61,905 nt of DNA from Oerskovia douganii (lineage in GTDB: Bacteria > Actinomycetota > Actinomycetes > Actinomycetales > Cellulomonadaceae). Below are positions 1 through 8,123 of this stretch, piece by piece. Below the pieces are notes generated by a model, which saw only the letters and a list, made by a program, of their open reading frames with translations, had not been told where the DNA came from and did no database searches. The position numbers and the translations under genes are program-made. The stretch spans positions 1 through 61,905 of the forward strand of contig NZ_JACSPN010000016.1 of assembly GCF_015142735.1 (NCBI RefSeq), read 5' to 3'. Within the stretch, counting starts at the first letter, position 1; each line of letters starts with the position of its first letter.

Positions 1-95
1 CTCGTATTCGATGGGTGTCAGTCGACCGAGGCGGGCTTGCCTGCGGCGGCGGTGGTAGGTCCGTTCGATCCAGGTGAGGATCGCCAGGCGCAGGG
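1..95 (-). mobile_element. 3' fragment of IS3-like transposase
   Basis: Read on the minus strand, bases 1 to about 95 are open and encode the typical C-terminal end of an IS3/IS481-type DDE transposase: WIERTYHRRRRQ, then ARLGRLTPIEYE. In this family the tail sits after the last catalytic Glu and has the pattern W-I-E-x-x-Y-x-R-R-R, then L-x-P-x-x-Y-E. The 3' end of the gene would lie to the left of the window. The 5' part is missing, because the frame runs into DUF1016 nuclease sequence at about base 95. It is therefore a truncated remnant, or the edge of an element cut by rearrangement. No terminal inverted repeat is recognisable in these few bases. Confidence 0.7.
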
Positions 96-482
96 GTCTG
101 CTGCACGGATGTACGTTCCGAGCTGGCCCAGGTGGGCGGGCTCAAACGAAGCGATCTTGAGCTCGACCACGACGTAGCGCAGCTGCTCGACGTGGAAGTA
201 CAGCAGGTCGACGTAGAAGTCATCCACGCGGTCCGACGAGTCATCCGGCACGCTCAGGCGGACCTGCCGGCCGACGAACGCCATGCCACCGACCTCGAGC
301 ATCGTGTATTGCAGCCTGTCCAGGAGTGCGTGCTCGCCATCGCGTCCCGCGACCCGCTCGACCATTGCCAGGTGTTCGGACACGTACGGGTCCTTGACCA
401 GTTGCTGCGCGAGTTCAGAGTCCGGCACCTCGAGCGCGGCCGCGAAGTTCGTCGGTGCCGCACCGAGCGCCGTCTGTGTCCA
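96..482 (-). pseudogene. DUF1016 (YhcG-type) PD-(D/E)XK nuclease, truncated at both ends
   Basis: The minus-strand frame keeps the C-terminal nuclease half of the DUF1016/YhcG family. It shows PTNFA, then PDSELAQQLVKDPYV, FVGRQ, DDFYVDLLYFHV and VVVELKIASFEP. The D in the YVDLL motif and the E-x-K in VELK are the nuclease residues of the fold. Homology starts near base 482, upstream of any convincing start codon, so the usual N-terminal domain is missing. It ends abruptly at GTYIRAADP (about base 96), where the frame enters the IS3-like remnant. Full-length homologues have roughly 300-380 residues, and about 125 remain here. An internal GTG at 428 could serve as a start, but a functional product is unlikely. 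YhcG-like proteins are often linked to defence or restriction islands, which fits a decayed accessory locus. Confidence 0.7.
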
Positions 483-496
483 GCGCGAAGAACGGC

Positions 497-961
497 CTAG
501 TCCAGGCCCAGCGCTGCTCGCGCTGACTCGTCAACAACTCCCGCCAAGGACTTCTCTCGGAGTTTTTCGCCGAACGCCAATAGGAGCGACTCCGCAGCCG
601 GGTTTACCCAGATCTGCTCCAATCCGCCATGCCAGCTGATGTCTAGCGAGTCAACGCTATACGGCACGCGATGCTGTGCTATGTGCTCGATGTCGTCGAG
701 CTGAAATATGCGCGCTTCGCGCCCCAGGAATACTTTCCTTAGTTCGCCGTCCGAGAGGGCGAGATATGACGTTCTTTCCTGAATGATCAGGTAAATCAGA
801 GCGGCGCCCGCTAGGGCCCAGCCAATCTTTTGCGCAAGACCGTGGAGCGCAACCCAAGACGCGACGGCAACGAGTATCGCCACAGGTGCGGCGAAGTTCG
901 GGCCGCTGTTCCGAAGTCGCACTTCACGACGCTTGTTCAATGAACTCCTCTTCTCCTGCAT
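497..961 (-). CDS. small PH-like membrane protein
   Basis: A 154-residue protein with two close hydrophobic segments (about residues 25-42 and 46-62), followed by a soluble beta-rich stretch that begins YLALSDGELRKVFLG. That arrangement resembles small bacterial PH-like membrane proteins; the function is not known. The start is well supported: a near-perfect Shine-Dalgarno GGAGGTGAT lies 7 bases before ATG 961. Base composition is visibly less GC-rich than the rest of the window (several TTT, ATA-like and AGT codons), and the gene abuts the truncated DUF1016 gene, so it may belong to the same acquired segment. It is the only apparently intact gene in the first 1.6 kb. Confidence 0.6.
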   Translation of the reverse strand: MQEKRSSLNKRREVRLRNSGPNFAAPVAILVAVASWVALHGLAQKIGWALAGAALIYLIIQERTSYLALSDGELRKVFLGREARIFQLDDIEHIAQHRVPYSVDSLDISWHGGLEQIWVNPAAESLLLAFGEKLREKSLAGVVDESARAALGLD

Positions 962-1646
962 TCCGAAATCACCTCCGCTGCTGATCGTGCCATCCCATGC
1001 TGAGCGTGTTCGACAGGTACCAGTGTGAGACTACTGTCCCCCGGACAGCGCAGGCGCGTCGTTTAGGCAGCTTGCGGGCCGCGCTCCACGCCGTTCCGCT
1101 GATTCCGTTCTGCGCATACGAAAGCCCTCTATTGATCGACTGCCTCACCTTGGTGAACTTACACCCCTCTACCGCAAGGCGGAGAGCCTTTCCTCCAACG
1201 CTGCCCACGCAACGCTCACGGCAGTGTCCTTGAGGGCGTTGACCGCTGCTTTGCGATTGCCGCCGCGGCGCACGACGCCGCGGACAGTGGACCGAGCTCA
1301 CGTCCGAGTGCTTCTCCCGCGCCATGCTCCGAGACCTGTACGACCAGGGGCCCTCCCGCCGGACGCATGGAACGGCGGCGACGGGTGGAGGGACTACGAC
1401 CTCCTGCTGAAGATGTTCGACAAGCGCGACAGGGATGCCATCACGAACGGGCAGAACAGAAGATCGGGGTCCTGCGGAGCAACACCAGGACGCTCGTGCT
1501 TGCCGATGAGCGCCTGAACTTGGGCTGACGGGCGGTGGAAATGCCTGACCGCCAGGCGTGTACTGACCGACCACGCGGCGCTACCCGCCTCGGTCTGAGC
1601 GGGTTTACTCACGGCAGCGCGGTGGTGGCGAGTCCCCCGGTCCGGT
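962..1646. other. about 680 bp without a convincing gene; possible decayed coding remnants
   Basis: No frame here shows a recognisable domain or sustained coding bias. Two short stretches look like broken coding sequence. On the plus strand around 1385-1527, a frame reading YDLLLKMFDKRDRD appears to continue after a shift into EQKIGVLRSNTRTLVLAD and then a TGA. On the minus strand around 1180-1270, a frame reads AAVNALKDTAVSVAWAAL and then ends in TAG. Neither matches a family I know, so they are noted only as likely debris beside the IS/DUF1016 scar. Confidence 0.35.
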
Positions 1647-2324
1647 CTACCGTGCCGGCCGCTTCCCCTCGAAGAACCGGTCGAGGTCCGCCCGGCGCAG
1701 CGCGCCGTCGACGCCTCCGGCGGTCAGCTCGGCGACGAGTCGCCGCGAGAGGTCGCGGAGGGGTTCGTTGGACACGCTCGAGTGGTGGCACATGAGGTCG
1801 AACGCCTCGTTGGCGGGCAGCCCGTAGATCGCCATGACGGCGCCCTTGGCCTGCTCGATCGTCGACCGGCTCGCGGACGACGCCCGGATCGCGGCGGTGG
1901 CCTCCCGTTGGGCGAGGTCGCGCTGCGTCGTCGTGAGGTCGATGAAGTACCCGGAGACGTGCGTGGTCTCGCCCGTGCGGCGGTCGATCCGACCGCGTCC
2001 GACCACGCCGAGCGTCCGCGTCCTGCCCTGCGCGTCGACGATGCGGTGGACGGAGCTGAAGGGTTCGCCGGTCGCGACGGCGTTCAGCAGGACCTCCTCG
2101 ACCCGTTCGCGGTCCTCGGGGTGCTTGTGCGCGAGCATGAGCGCGGTCGTGGGCATGACCTCGCCGGGCCGGAAGCCGTGCATGGCGTAGAGCTCGTCGG
2201 ACCACCACCAGCCGTGGTCGGACAGGTCGAGGATGAACTGCCCCACCGCTTGCGGCGTGCCGCGCAGCAGCGCGTCGGCGAGCTCCGGGTCGAATCGGCG
2301 AGACGCGTTGTACGAAGTGGTCAA
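1647..2324 (-). CDS. PAS and ANTAR domain protein (putative RNA-binding antiterminator)
   Basis: A 225-residue cytoplasmic protein. Residues about 30-130 form a PAS-like sensor (GWWWSDELYAMHGF, then HPEDRERV, then a VVGRGRID strand), as in PAS folds that bind small ligands or flavin. Residues about 150-205 form an ANTAR domain with the signature IEQAKGAVMAIYGL and the following three-helix pattern to LSRRLV. ANTAR domains bind paired RNA hairpins and prevent transcription termination. This is a one-component PAS-ANTAR protein; no histidine kinase or ANTAR target leader is evident next to it. It appears monocistronic. The specific signal and targets cannot be read from the sequence. Confidence 0.85.
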   Translation of the reverse strand: MTTSYNASRRFDPELADALLRGTPQAVGQFILDLSDHGWWWSDELYAMHGFRPGEVMPTTALMLAHKHPEDRERVEEVLLNAVATGEPFSSVHRIVDAQGRTRTLGVVGRGRIDRRTGETTHVSGYFIDLTTTQRDLAQREATAAIRASSASRSTIEQAKGAVMAIYGLPANEAFDLMCHHSSVSNEPLRDLSRRLVAELTAGGVDGALRRADLDRFFEGKRPAR

Positions 2325-2659
2325 GTAGGCCCCCAGGGCATGGGAAAGGAGCGGGCCTACTTCCAGACTCCTCGGTGATACTAGCCCGGATCTGCTCCCT
2401 CACCTGCGAGGACGGCAGCCCGACGGCGGAGCACCGGCCGGAGGTCACCGCGCCGTCGCGGTCCGTCCGGCACGACGAAGCCCCCGTCGGCCGTGGCCGT
2501 ACGGGGGCTTCGTGAAACGTTAGGTGGTGGCGCGATGCAGGGGGTACTTCGCGCCACCGAGGAAGAGAATACCTCCTCCTTGCGGGGGTTGACGAACCGC
2601 TCTCGGATGGCGGGCGATCGGACACCTTCCTTCCGTTTCACCCGGATCCGGACGGCCCG
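2325..2659. other. intergenic region with one strong hairpin
   Basis: These 335 bases separate the PAS-ANTAR gene from the upstream alkyl sulfatase gene; both are on the minus strand. The region holds the hairpin listed at 2475-2513 and presumably the PAS-ANTAR promoter. A minus-strand frame at 2381-2641 has no recognisable domain and is not called. Confidence 0.5.
2475..2513 (-). terminator. hairpin downstream of the alkyl sulfatase gene
   Basis: A perfect 13-bp stem, ACGAAGCCCCCGT paired with ACGGGGGCTTCGT, closes a 13-base loop. It lies about 150 bases past the alkyl sulfatase stop on the minus strand. There is no U-tract, as is common for terminators in high-GC actinobacteria. Confidence 0.6.
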
Positions 2660-4546
2660 CTACGGCAGCACGATCTCGAACGACGGGTCGACGTCGTCGA
2701 GGAACCCGAGCAGCCGGCCCCACGCCCCGGCGTCGCCCTCGACCTGGAGGGAGCCCGCGTCCACGAGGTCGCCGAGGGCCTGGGGGGCGACGACGGAGTG
2801 GAGGAAGACGGGCTTGGCGGCCATGAACGTCGCCTCGGCCGGCGCGGTGTCGTACTCGCTCGGGATCTGGTGGGTGAGCACCCCGTTGGCGAGGCGCACG
2901 CGGTGCCGCACGCCGTCGACGACCCAGTCCAGGAGGACGGTCTCAACGCCCGCTCGCGGGCCGTCGATGCGGATCGCGATCGAGTCGAACGCCTGCTCGA
3001 CCGACAGTGCCGCCAGGATGTCGGGCGCGACGGACGCCGTCGGGGTCCCGAAGTTCCCCTCGCGCAGCTCCAGGGCGCCCGAGAGGTAGAAGTTGCGCCA
3101 GGTGCCGTTCTCGCTGCCGTAGCCGAGCTGGGTGTAGGCGGCTGCCTGGAGCTCGCGCGCTCCGGCGTGCGTGGGGTCGGCGAACAGCACGTGGTTGAGG
3201 ACCGTGACGACCCACCGCAGGTCCCCCGCCTCGAACGACGCGCGCGCCTTGGCGACCGTCGCGTCGGCGCCACCCATGAACTCGACGTAGCGGCGCGCCT
3301 CCTCGACCGGCGGGTGCTCCCACAGGTGGGCGGGGTTGCCGTCGAACCACCCCATGTACCGCTGGTAGATCGCCTTGACGTTGTGGCTCACGCTCCCGTA
3401 GTAGCCCCGGGCGTTCCACGCCTGCTCGAGCGAGGGGGGCAGGACCATCTGCTCGGCGATCTCCTTGCCGACCAGGCCCTGGTTGATGCCGCGCAGCGTC
3501 TGGTCGTGCAGGTAGGCGTAGAGGTCGCGCTGGGTCGAGAGGAACTCGATCAGCTCGTCGCGTCCCCACGTGGGCCAGTGGTGGGAGGCGAACACGACGT
3601 CGGCCCGGTGGGCGTAGAGGCTGATCGCCTCGGTCAGGTACTCGGCCCACACGTGCGGGTCGCGCACGAGCGCACCGCGCAGGGTGAGCGTGTTGTGCAG
3701 CGTGTGCGTCGCGTTCTCGGCCATGCACAGGGCGGCGTGGTCGGGGAAGAAGAAGTTCATCTCGCTGGGCGCCTCGGTGCCGGGCGTGAGCTGGAAGTCG
3801 ATCGTGACGCCGTCGAGCACCTCCCGCTGGCCCGTGTCGGTGACGTACAGCGTGGGCAGGACGAGGGAGACCGTCCCCGTGCTCGTCGTCTGCCCCAGAC
3901 CCGCTCCGACCCCTCCGGCGGGTCCCTTGGGGAGCGCCGCGCCGTACATGTAGCCCGCTCGTCGTGCCATGGCGGTGCCCGCGTAGACGTTCTCCGACAC
4001 GGCGTGCTCGACGAACCCGGAGGGTGCGAGGACGGGCACGGTCCCGGCGTCGACCTCCTGCTGCGTCGTGACGCCCTTGACCCCGCCGAAGTGGTCGACG
4101 TGCGAGTGCGAGTAGATCACCGCGGTCACGGGGCGCTCGCCCCGCTCGCTGCGGTAGAGGGCGAGTGCGGCCGCGGCCGTCTCGGTCGAGATGAGCGGGT
4201 CGATCACGATCACGCCGCGCTCCCCCTCGACGAACGTGATGTTCGACAGGTCGAAGCCGCGGACCTGGTAGATGCCGGGGACGACCTCGAACAGACCGGC
4301 CTGCGCGACGAGCCCGCTCTGCCGCCACAGGCTGGGGTGGACCGTGCCGGGCGCCGGGCCGTCGAGGAAGCCGTACCCCTCGGTGTCCCACACGACGCCG
4401 CCCGCGTCGTCCAGGACCAGGGGCCGGGCAGGTCCGGCCAGCAGGCCGCGCTGTGCCGCGTCCATGTCTCGGGTGTCGCCGAAGGGCAGGGATTCCTGGG
4501 CGGCGCGGAAGGACGCCGTGACGCTCTCGACTACCGGGTCGGACAT
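2660..4546 (-). CDS. alkyl sulfatase (linear primary-alkylsulfatase, SdsA-like)
   Basis: A 628-residue metallo-beta-lactamase-fold hydrolase that would cleave primary alkyl sulfates such as dodecyl sulfate to alcohol and sulfate. The binuclear zinc motif SHSHVDH is at residues 146-152. Further zinc-site signatures follow (MAENATHTLHN, SHHWPTWG). The middle third is the helical dimerisation domain characteristic of SdsA1 (YGSVSHNVKAIYQRYMGWF), and the last about 125 residues are SCP2-like, thought to recruit the lipid substrate. Length matches the family. The start is ATG 4546, with AGGAG 8-9 bases upstream; an in-frame upstream GTG lacks such a site. No export signal is seen, whereas Pseudomonas SdsA1 is secreted, so a cytoplasmic role is inferred. 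It appears monocistronic. Confidence 0.93.
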   Translation of the reverse strand: MSDPVVESVTASFRAAQESLPFGDTRDMDAAQRGLLAGPARPLVLDDAGGVVWDTEGYGFLDGPAPGTVHPSLWRQSGLVAQAGLFEVVPGIYQVRGFDLSNITFVEGERGVIVIDPLISTETAAAALALYRSERGERPVTAVIYSHSHVDHFGGVKGVTTQQEVDAGTVPVLAPSGFVEHAVSENVYAGTAMARRAGYMYGAALPKGPAGGVGAGLGQTTSTGTVSLVLPTLYVTDTGQREVLDGVTIDFQLTPGTEAPSEMNFFFPDHAALCMAENATHTLHNTLTLRGALVRDPHVWAEYLTEAISLYAHRADVVFASHHWPTWGRDELIEFLSTQRDLYAYLHDQTLRGINQGLVGKEIAEQMVLPPSLEQAWNARGYYGSVSHNVKAIYQRYMGWFDGNPAHLWEHPPVEEARRYVEFMGGADATVAKARASFEAGDLRWVVTVLNHVLFADPTHAGARELQAAAYTQLGYGSENGTWRNFYLSGALELREGNFGTPTASVAPDILAALSVEQAFDSIAIRIDGPRAGVETVLLDWVVDGVRHRVRLANGVLTHQIPSEYDTAPAEATFMAAKPVFLHSVVAPQALGDLVDAGSLQVEGDAGAWGRLLGFLDDVDPSFEIVLP

Positions 4547-4871
4547 GGAGGCTCCTCTGAACGGGTCGGGCTGCTCGTCGTCGAGCGGCACGTCTCACGC
4601 TAGGTGGGCCGCGCGGCGAACGCGCGGGGTGGCTTCCCCGACCGCACCGCCCCGCCCCACACCCACCCCGCACCAGGTCCGCGACCCGACCCCGTGCACG
4701 GATGACGACTGACCCGCACGTCCCATGCATAGACGTGGTGTCGTCCCACTCAGTGAGCGCGGTCAGGATTCCCAGGATCGGCACCTAGGGTTCTCAGCGC
4801 GCCCGCCCCCTGTGTGGCATAAAACACCACGTTCCGGGAGGTTCTTCGAATTGCGGGCAGCAGCCTCCTAT
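4547..4871. other. divergent intergenic region
   Basis: About 325 bases between the alkyl sulfatase gene (minus) and a small membrane gene (plus). It should hold both promoters. I see no convincing operator, RNA gene or additional coding sequence. Confidence 0.4.
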
Positions 4872-5084
4872 GTGCAGAGTGGAACTATCGTCTGGGTTTG
4901 GGTTGGCCTCGTTCTGGTGGTGCTCGGCGTCCTGCTCGCCGGGCGCGCCGCGTGGGCCGTTCGTGCCGGTGAGCAGCGCGGGCGCGCCGGCACCGGCGGT
5001 CACGGCATGGGGATCGCCGTCGGCGCGGGCGTCGCGTTCTGGGGCGCCGTGGTGACCGTCATCGCCCTCGTCGTCAACGGCTGA
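4872..5084 (+). CDS. small two-segment membrane protein
   Basis: A 70-residue protein from GTG 4872. Two hydrophobic helices (about residues 5-23, IVWVWVGLVLVVLGVLLAG, and 45-68, IAVGAGVAFWGAVVTVIALVV) flank a short basic, Gly-rich linker with RAGEQRGRAG. The open frame continues upstream to ATG 4725, but that extension is low-complexity and not coding-like, so the shorter start was chosen. No strong ribosome site is visible. Small two-helix proteins of this kind are common in actinobacteria and have no assigned function. Confidence 0.45.
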   Translation: MQSGTIVWVWVGLVLVVLGVLLAGRAAWAVRAGEQRGRAGTGGHGMGIAVGAGVAFWGAVVTVIALVVNG

Positions 5085-5144
5085 CCCCCGGTCCGACCGG
5101 TCCGACCGCACGAAGAACCTCCCCCACCTGTCAGGATCGTCAGC

Positions 5145-5906
5145 ATGCAGCGATCCTTCGACGACCTCGTCTCCGAGGCCTCGACCGTCCCGGTCGACGG
5201 CTGGGACTTCTCCTGGCTCGACGGGCGGGCGACCGAGCAGCGCCCGTCCTGGGGCTACGCCCGGTCGATGGCCGAGCGCATGGCCACCGCGAGCGCGGCC
5301 CTCGACCTCCAGACGGGGGGCGGCGAGGTCCTCGCCTCGGTCCCCCGGTTCCCTCGACTGACCGTCGCGACCGAGGGGTGGCCCCCGAACGTCATCCAGG
5401 CGACCCGCCTCCTGCACCCGCTCGGCGTCGCGGTCGTCGCCGACCCGGACGAGCCGCCGCTGCCGTTCGCGGACGAGGCCTTCGACCTCGTGGTCAGCCG
5501 GCACCCGGTCCGCCCGTGGTGGCAGGAGATCGCGCGTGTCCTCGCACCGGGCGGCACCTACTTCGCGCAGCACGTCGGGCCGTACAGCGTGTTCGAGCTC
5601 GTCGAGCACTTCCTGGGCCCGCAGCCCGAGGACATCCGCAACGGCCGCCACCCCGACGGCGACCGGGCTGCCGCCGAGGCGGCCGGGCTCGAGGTCGTCG
5701 ACCTGCGGTTCGAGGAGCTGCGCACCGAGTTCTTCGACGTCGGCGCGGTGGTCTACTTCCTGCGCAAGGTGGTGTGGATGGTCCCGGGGTTCACCGTGGA
5801 GGAGTACCGCCCGCAGCTCGCCGCGCTGCACGAGAAGATCCAGGAGGAGGGCCCGTTCGTCGCGACGACGACGCGCTTCCTCATCGAGGCGCGCAAACCC
5901 GTCTGA
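5145..5906 (+). CDS. class I SAM-dependent methyltransferase
   Basis: A 253-residue cytoplasmic protein with a Rossmann methyltransferase layout. A glycine-rich motif I region (LDLQTGGGEVL) is followed by an acidic strand end (VVADPDEPPLPF), then motif IV (FDLVVSRHPV) and the post-motif LAPGGTYFAQHVG, typical of methyltransferase type 11/25 proteins. The second half carries a substrate-side helix bundle (WMVPGFTVEEY) and ends in TTTRFLIEARKP. The substrate is unknown. The start lacks a strong Shine-Dalgarno but has CAGGAT 7 bases before the ATG, compatible with leaderless transcription. The gene appears monocistronic and converges on the next minus-strand gene. Confidence 0.85.
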   Translation: MQRSFDDLVSEASTVPVDGWDFSWLDGRATEQRPSWGYARSMAERMATASAALDLQTGGGEVLASVPRFPRLTVATEGWPPNVIQATRLLHPLGVAVVADPDEPPLPFADEAFDLVVSRHPVRPWWQEIARVLAPGGTYFAQHVGPYSVFELVEHFLGPQPEDIRNGRHPDGDRAAAEAAGLEVVDLRFEELRTEFFDVGAVVYFLRKVVWMVPGFTVEEYRPQLAALHEKIQEEGPFVATTTRFLIEARKPV

Positions 5907-5994
5907 CCTGCGGCCCGCGACGGTCGGCGGACGGAGCGCTGCCGGGACCGTGGGTGCGGTGTCGCCGTTGACACCACCGGCACCGGTGCCGGCA

Positions 5995-6016
5995 GGGTCG
6001 GCGACTGCGCCGACCC
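5995..6016. terminator. bidirectional hairpin between convergent genes
   Basis: A 9-bp perfect stem, GGGTCGGCG paired with CGCCGACCC, with a 4-base loop. It sits between the methyltransferase stop (plus) and the stop of the small minus-strand gene at 6028, so it can serve both. Confidence 0.6.
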
Positions 6017-6027
6017 ACGTTCGGTGA

Positions 6028-6261
6028 TCAGTCCCGCAGGCCTCGCGTCAGGTCTCCGAGGGCCGCGAGCGCCCGGCGCTTGCGGTCGGCGGGGTCGATG
6101 GTGCGCTCGTCTCCCGGGTTGGCGCGGCGCACGGGCTTGCCCGCGCCGCCTGCGGCGTCGACGACGCGGGGCAGGGCGCCCGGGCCGCCCGCCGCCCGGG
6201 TCGACCGCGACCGCCGACGCTGGGTGCTCGGGGCGAGGAAGTAGGGGCGTTGCGTGCTCAT
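6028..6261 (-). CDS. small basic hypothetical protein
   Basis: A 77-residue protein, Arg-rich (QRRRSRSTR near the N-terminus), ending in DRKRRALAALGDLTRGLRD. No domain or membrane segment is recognisable. The start ATG 6261 is preceded by GAGGAGAGCC, a good ribosome site, and the flanking terminator supports a real transcription unit. It may be a small nucleic-acid-binding or intrinsically disordered protein; that is only a guess from composition. Confidence 0.5.
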   Translation of the reverse strand: MSTQRPYFLAPSTQRRRSRSTRAAGGPGALPRVVDAAGGAGKPVRRANPGDERTIDPADRKRRALAALGDLTRGLRD

Positions 6262-6418
6262 GGGCTCTCCTCAGGCTCGTCGCTGCCCCGTCGCCGAGGC
6301 TGTGGTTCTCGATCCTGGGGCACGGTCGTTTCGGGCGTGTTGCGAGCGCAGGACGACGACGTGTCTTTCGCGGTCTCGTGGGGCGGACCGGCCCCGTACC
6401 GGCCAGTAGCCTCCTTGC

Positions 6419-7399
6419 ATGACGCACGAGCGCGAGATCACGGCCCCGGTCGACCTGTGCCTGCCGAACGGGCGCCTGAACCCGGACGCGGTCGGGTGGA
6501 CCCGCACCCCGCTGCACCGCGCCACCCTGCGCGGGTGGGGCCGGACCAAGCGGTGGGAGTACTGGGGGGTCGTGACGCCCTCGCACGTGATCGGCGTCGT
6601 GGCCTCCTCGATCGACTACGCGGGGGTCCACGGCCTGTACGTCCTGGACCGGGCGACGGGCGCGGAGACGGTGAGCGACGTCGTCGTGCCCGTGGCCCGG
6701 GGCGTCGTCATGCCGGACCGCAGCGGTACCGGCCGTGTCGAGGCCCGCGCGAAGAAGCTCGCGATCCTCATCGACCAGGACCCGGGCGGTTCCCGGATCC
6801 GGGCCGCGTCCCCGGACGTGAGCCTGGACCTGACCGTCCCGCTCCCGCCCGGGCACGAGTCGTTGGGCGTCGTGGTCCCGTGGAGCGACCGGCAGTTCCA
6901 GTACACGGTCAAGGACGTGGCCCGCCCGGTCCACGGTTCGCTCACGGTCCACGGCACCCGGCACGAGGTCGGCGCCGAGGACTCGTTCGCGGTGCTCGAC
7001 CACGGGCGCGGACGCTGGCCCTACGCGATGACGTGGAACTGGGCAGCGGGCAGCGGGCACGGCCGTGGCATCCAGCTCGGTGGCAGGTGGACCGCGGGCA
7101 CGGGCAGCACGGAGAACGCGCTCCTGGTCGAGGGGCGCCTGCACAAGATCGGTGAGGAGCTCACCTGGGAATACGACCGCGCCGACCGGCTCGCCCCGTG
7201 GCGCATCACGGGCGAGCGCGTCGAGGCCCTGTTCACGCCGTTCCACGAGCGGGTCGCGCGCACCGAGCTGCTCGTCGTGGGCAGCGAGACGCACCAGTGC
7301 TTCGGGACGTGGTCGGGCCGCGCCCGCACCGACGACGGGACGTGGGTGGACCTGGACGGGCTGGTCGGCTGGGCCGAGGAGGCGCGGCAGCGCTGGTAG
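6419..7399 (+). CDS. DUF2804 family protein
   Basis: A 326-residue protein matching DUF2804 along its length: REITAPVDLCLPNGRLNPDAVGW at the N-terminus, the RWEYWGVVTP segment, the central VVPWSDRQFQYTVKD, and WPYAMTWNWAAGSG followed by GIQLGGRWT in the second half. The family is widespread in actinobacteria and other bacteria. Its beta-rich pattern resembles lipocalin-like or AttH-like folds, but no reaction is established. There is no signal peptide. The start lacks a Shine-Dalgarno; TAGCCT lies 6 bases before the ATG, which fits a leaderless promoter. A PPOX-fold gene follows 91 bases downstream on the same strand, but with its own apparent promoter. Confidence 0.85.
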   Translation: MTHEREITAPVDLCLPNGRLNPDAVGWTRTPLHRATLRGWGRTKRWEYWGVVTPSHVIGVVASSIDYAGVHGLYVLDRATGAETVSDVVVPVARGVVMPDRSGTGRVEARAKKLAILIDQDPGGSRIRAASPDVSLDLTVPLPPGHESLGVVVPWSDRQFQYTVKDVARPVHGSLTVHGTRHEVGAEDSFAVLDHGRGRWPYAMTWNWAAGSGHGRGIQLGGRWTAGTGSTENALLVEGRLHKIGEELTWEYDRADRLAPWRITGERVEALFTPFHERVARTELLVVGSETHQCFGTWSGRARTDDGTWVDLDGLVGWAEEARQRW

Positions 7400-7490
7400 C
7401 CTCACGGTCCCGGTGCTGCCCGACGGCGTCACGCACCTGCGGGATGGACGGCGCCTCCGCGCGGCGCGCCCCGGTGCCACACTGGGCACC

Positions 7491-8057
7491 ATGGCGACCG
7501 TCCACGACGAGATCACTCCCCGGCTCTCCCGCTTCGCGCTGTCCCAGCCCGTGTTCTTCGTGGGCACGGCCCCTCTCGCGGGGGACGGGCACGTCAACGT
7601 CTCGCCCAAGGGCATGGGCGGCACGTTCGTGGTGCTCGACCCGCACCGGGTCGCGTACCTGGACTACACGGGGTCGGGCGCGGAGTCCGCGGCGCACCTG
7701 CAGGAGAACGGACGCATCGTCGTCATGTTCTGCGCGTTCGAGGGACCGCCCAACATCGTGCGCTTCCACGGCCGTGGCCGGTACGTGCTCGCCCGGACGC
7801 CCGAGTTCGACGAGCTGCGCCCCTCGTTCTCCAAGGAGCGCGAGATCGGCCAGCGCGGCATCGTCGTGGTCGACGTGGACCGGGTCTCGGACTCGTGCGG
7901 GTACTCGGTGCCGTTCATGGACTTCGTGGGCGACCGCGACGTGCTGGACCGCGCGCACGAGCGGCGGGAGCCGGAGTACTTCGACGCGTACTGGCAGCAG
8001 AAGAACGCGACCAGCATCGACGGGCTCCCCGGGGTGGACATCACCCCGCTGTCCTAG
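7491..8057 (+). CDS. pyridoxamine 5'-phosphate oxidase-fold protein
   Basis: A 188-residue split-barrel flavin-binding protein. The N-terminal strand VFFVGTAPLAGDGHVNVSPKGMGG is the classic entry of the PPOX family, in which the S-P-K/R segment contacts the flavin phosphate. RVAYLDYTGSGAESAAHLQENGRIVVMF and RFHGRGRYVL form the barrel core. The C-terminal half (DSCGYSVPFMDFVGDR) matches a subgroup often annotated as pyridoxamine 5'-phosphate oxidase family. These proteins usually bind FMN or F420 and reduce or oxidise unknown small molecules. The ATG at 7491 has a CACACT hexamer 9 bases upstream rather than a Shine-Dalgarno. Substrate unknown. Confidence 0.85.
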   Translation: MATVHDEITPRLSRFALSQPVFFVGTAPLAGDGHVNVSPKGMGGTFVVLDPHRVAYLDYTGSGAESAAHLQENGRIVVMFCAFEGPPNIVRFHGRGRYVLARTPEFDELRPSFSKEREIGQRGIVVVDVDRVSDSCGYSVPFMDFVGDRDVLDRAHERREPEYFDAYWQQKNATSIDGLPGVDITPLS

Positions 8058-8068
8058 GGGCACGGGCG

Positions 8069-8097
8069 CCCGGGCCCGGCGGTCCGGCAGGCCCGGG
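8069..8097. terminator. bidirectional hairpin between convergent genes
   Basis: CCCGGGCC pairs with GGCCCGGG around a 13-base loop, 12 bases after the PPOX-fold stop and 27 bases past the stop of the convergent gene. Confidence 0.5.
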
Positions 8098-8123
8098 AGC
8101 ACCCCGGCGACGCCGGACCGCGG

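Noticed and set aside
997-1574. Several 70-200-codon frames in the 1-1.6 kb region
   Set aside because: No conserved domain, no ribosome site and no consistent frame; treated as decayed or non-coding.
2798-4603. A 601-codon plus-strand frame opposite the alkyl sulfatase
   Set aside because: Long antisense frames are expected at this GC content; the minus strand carries zinc motifs and family-wide similarity.
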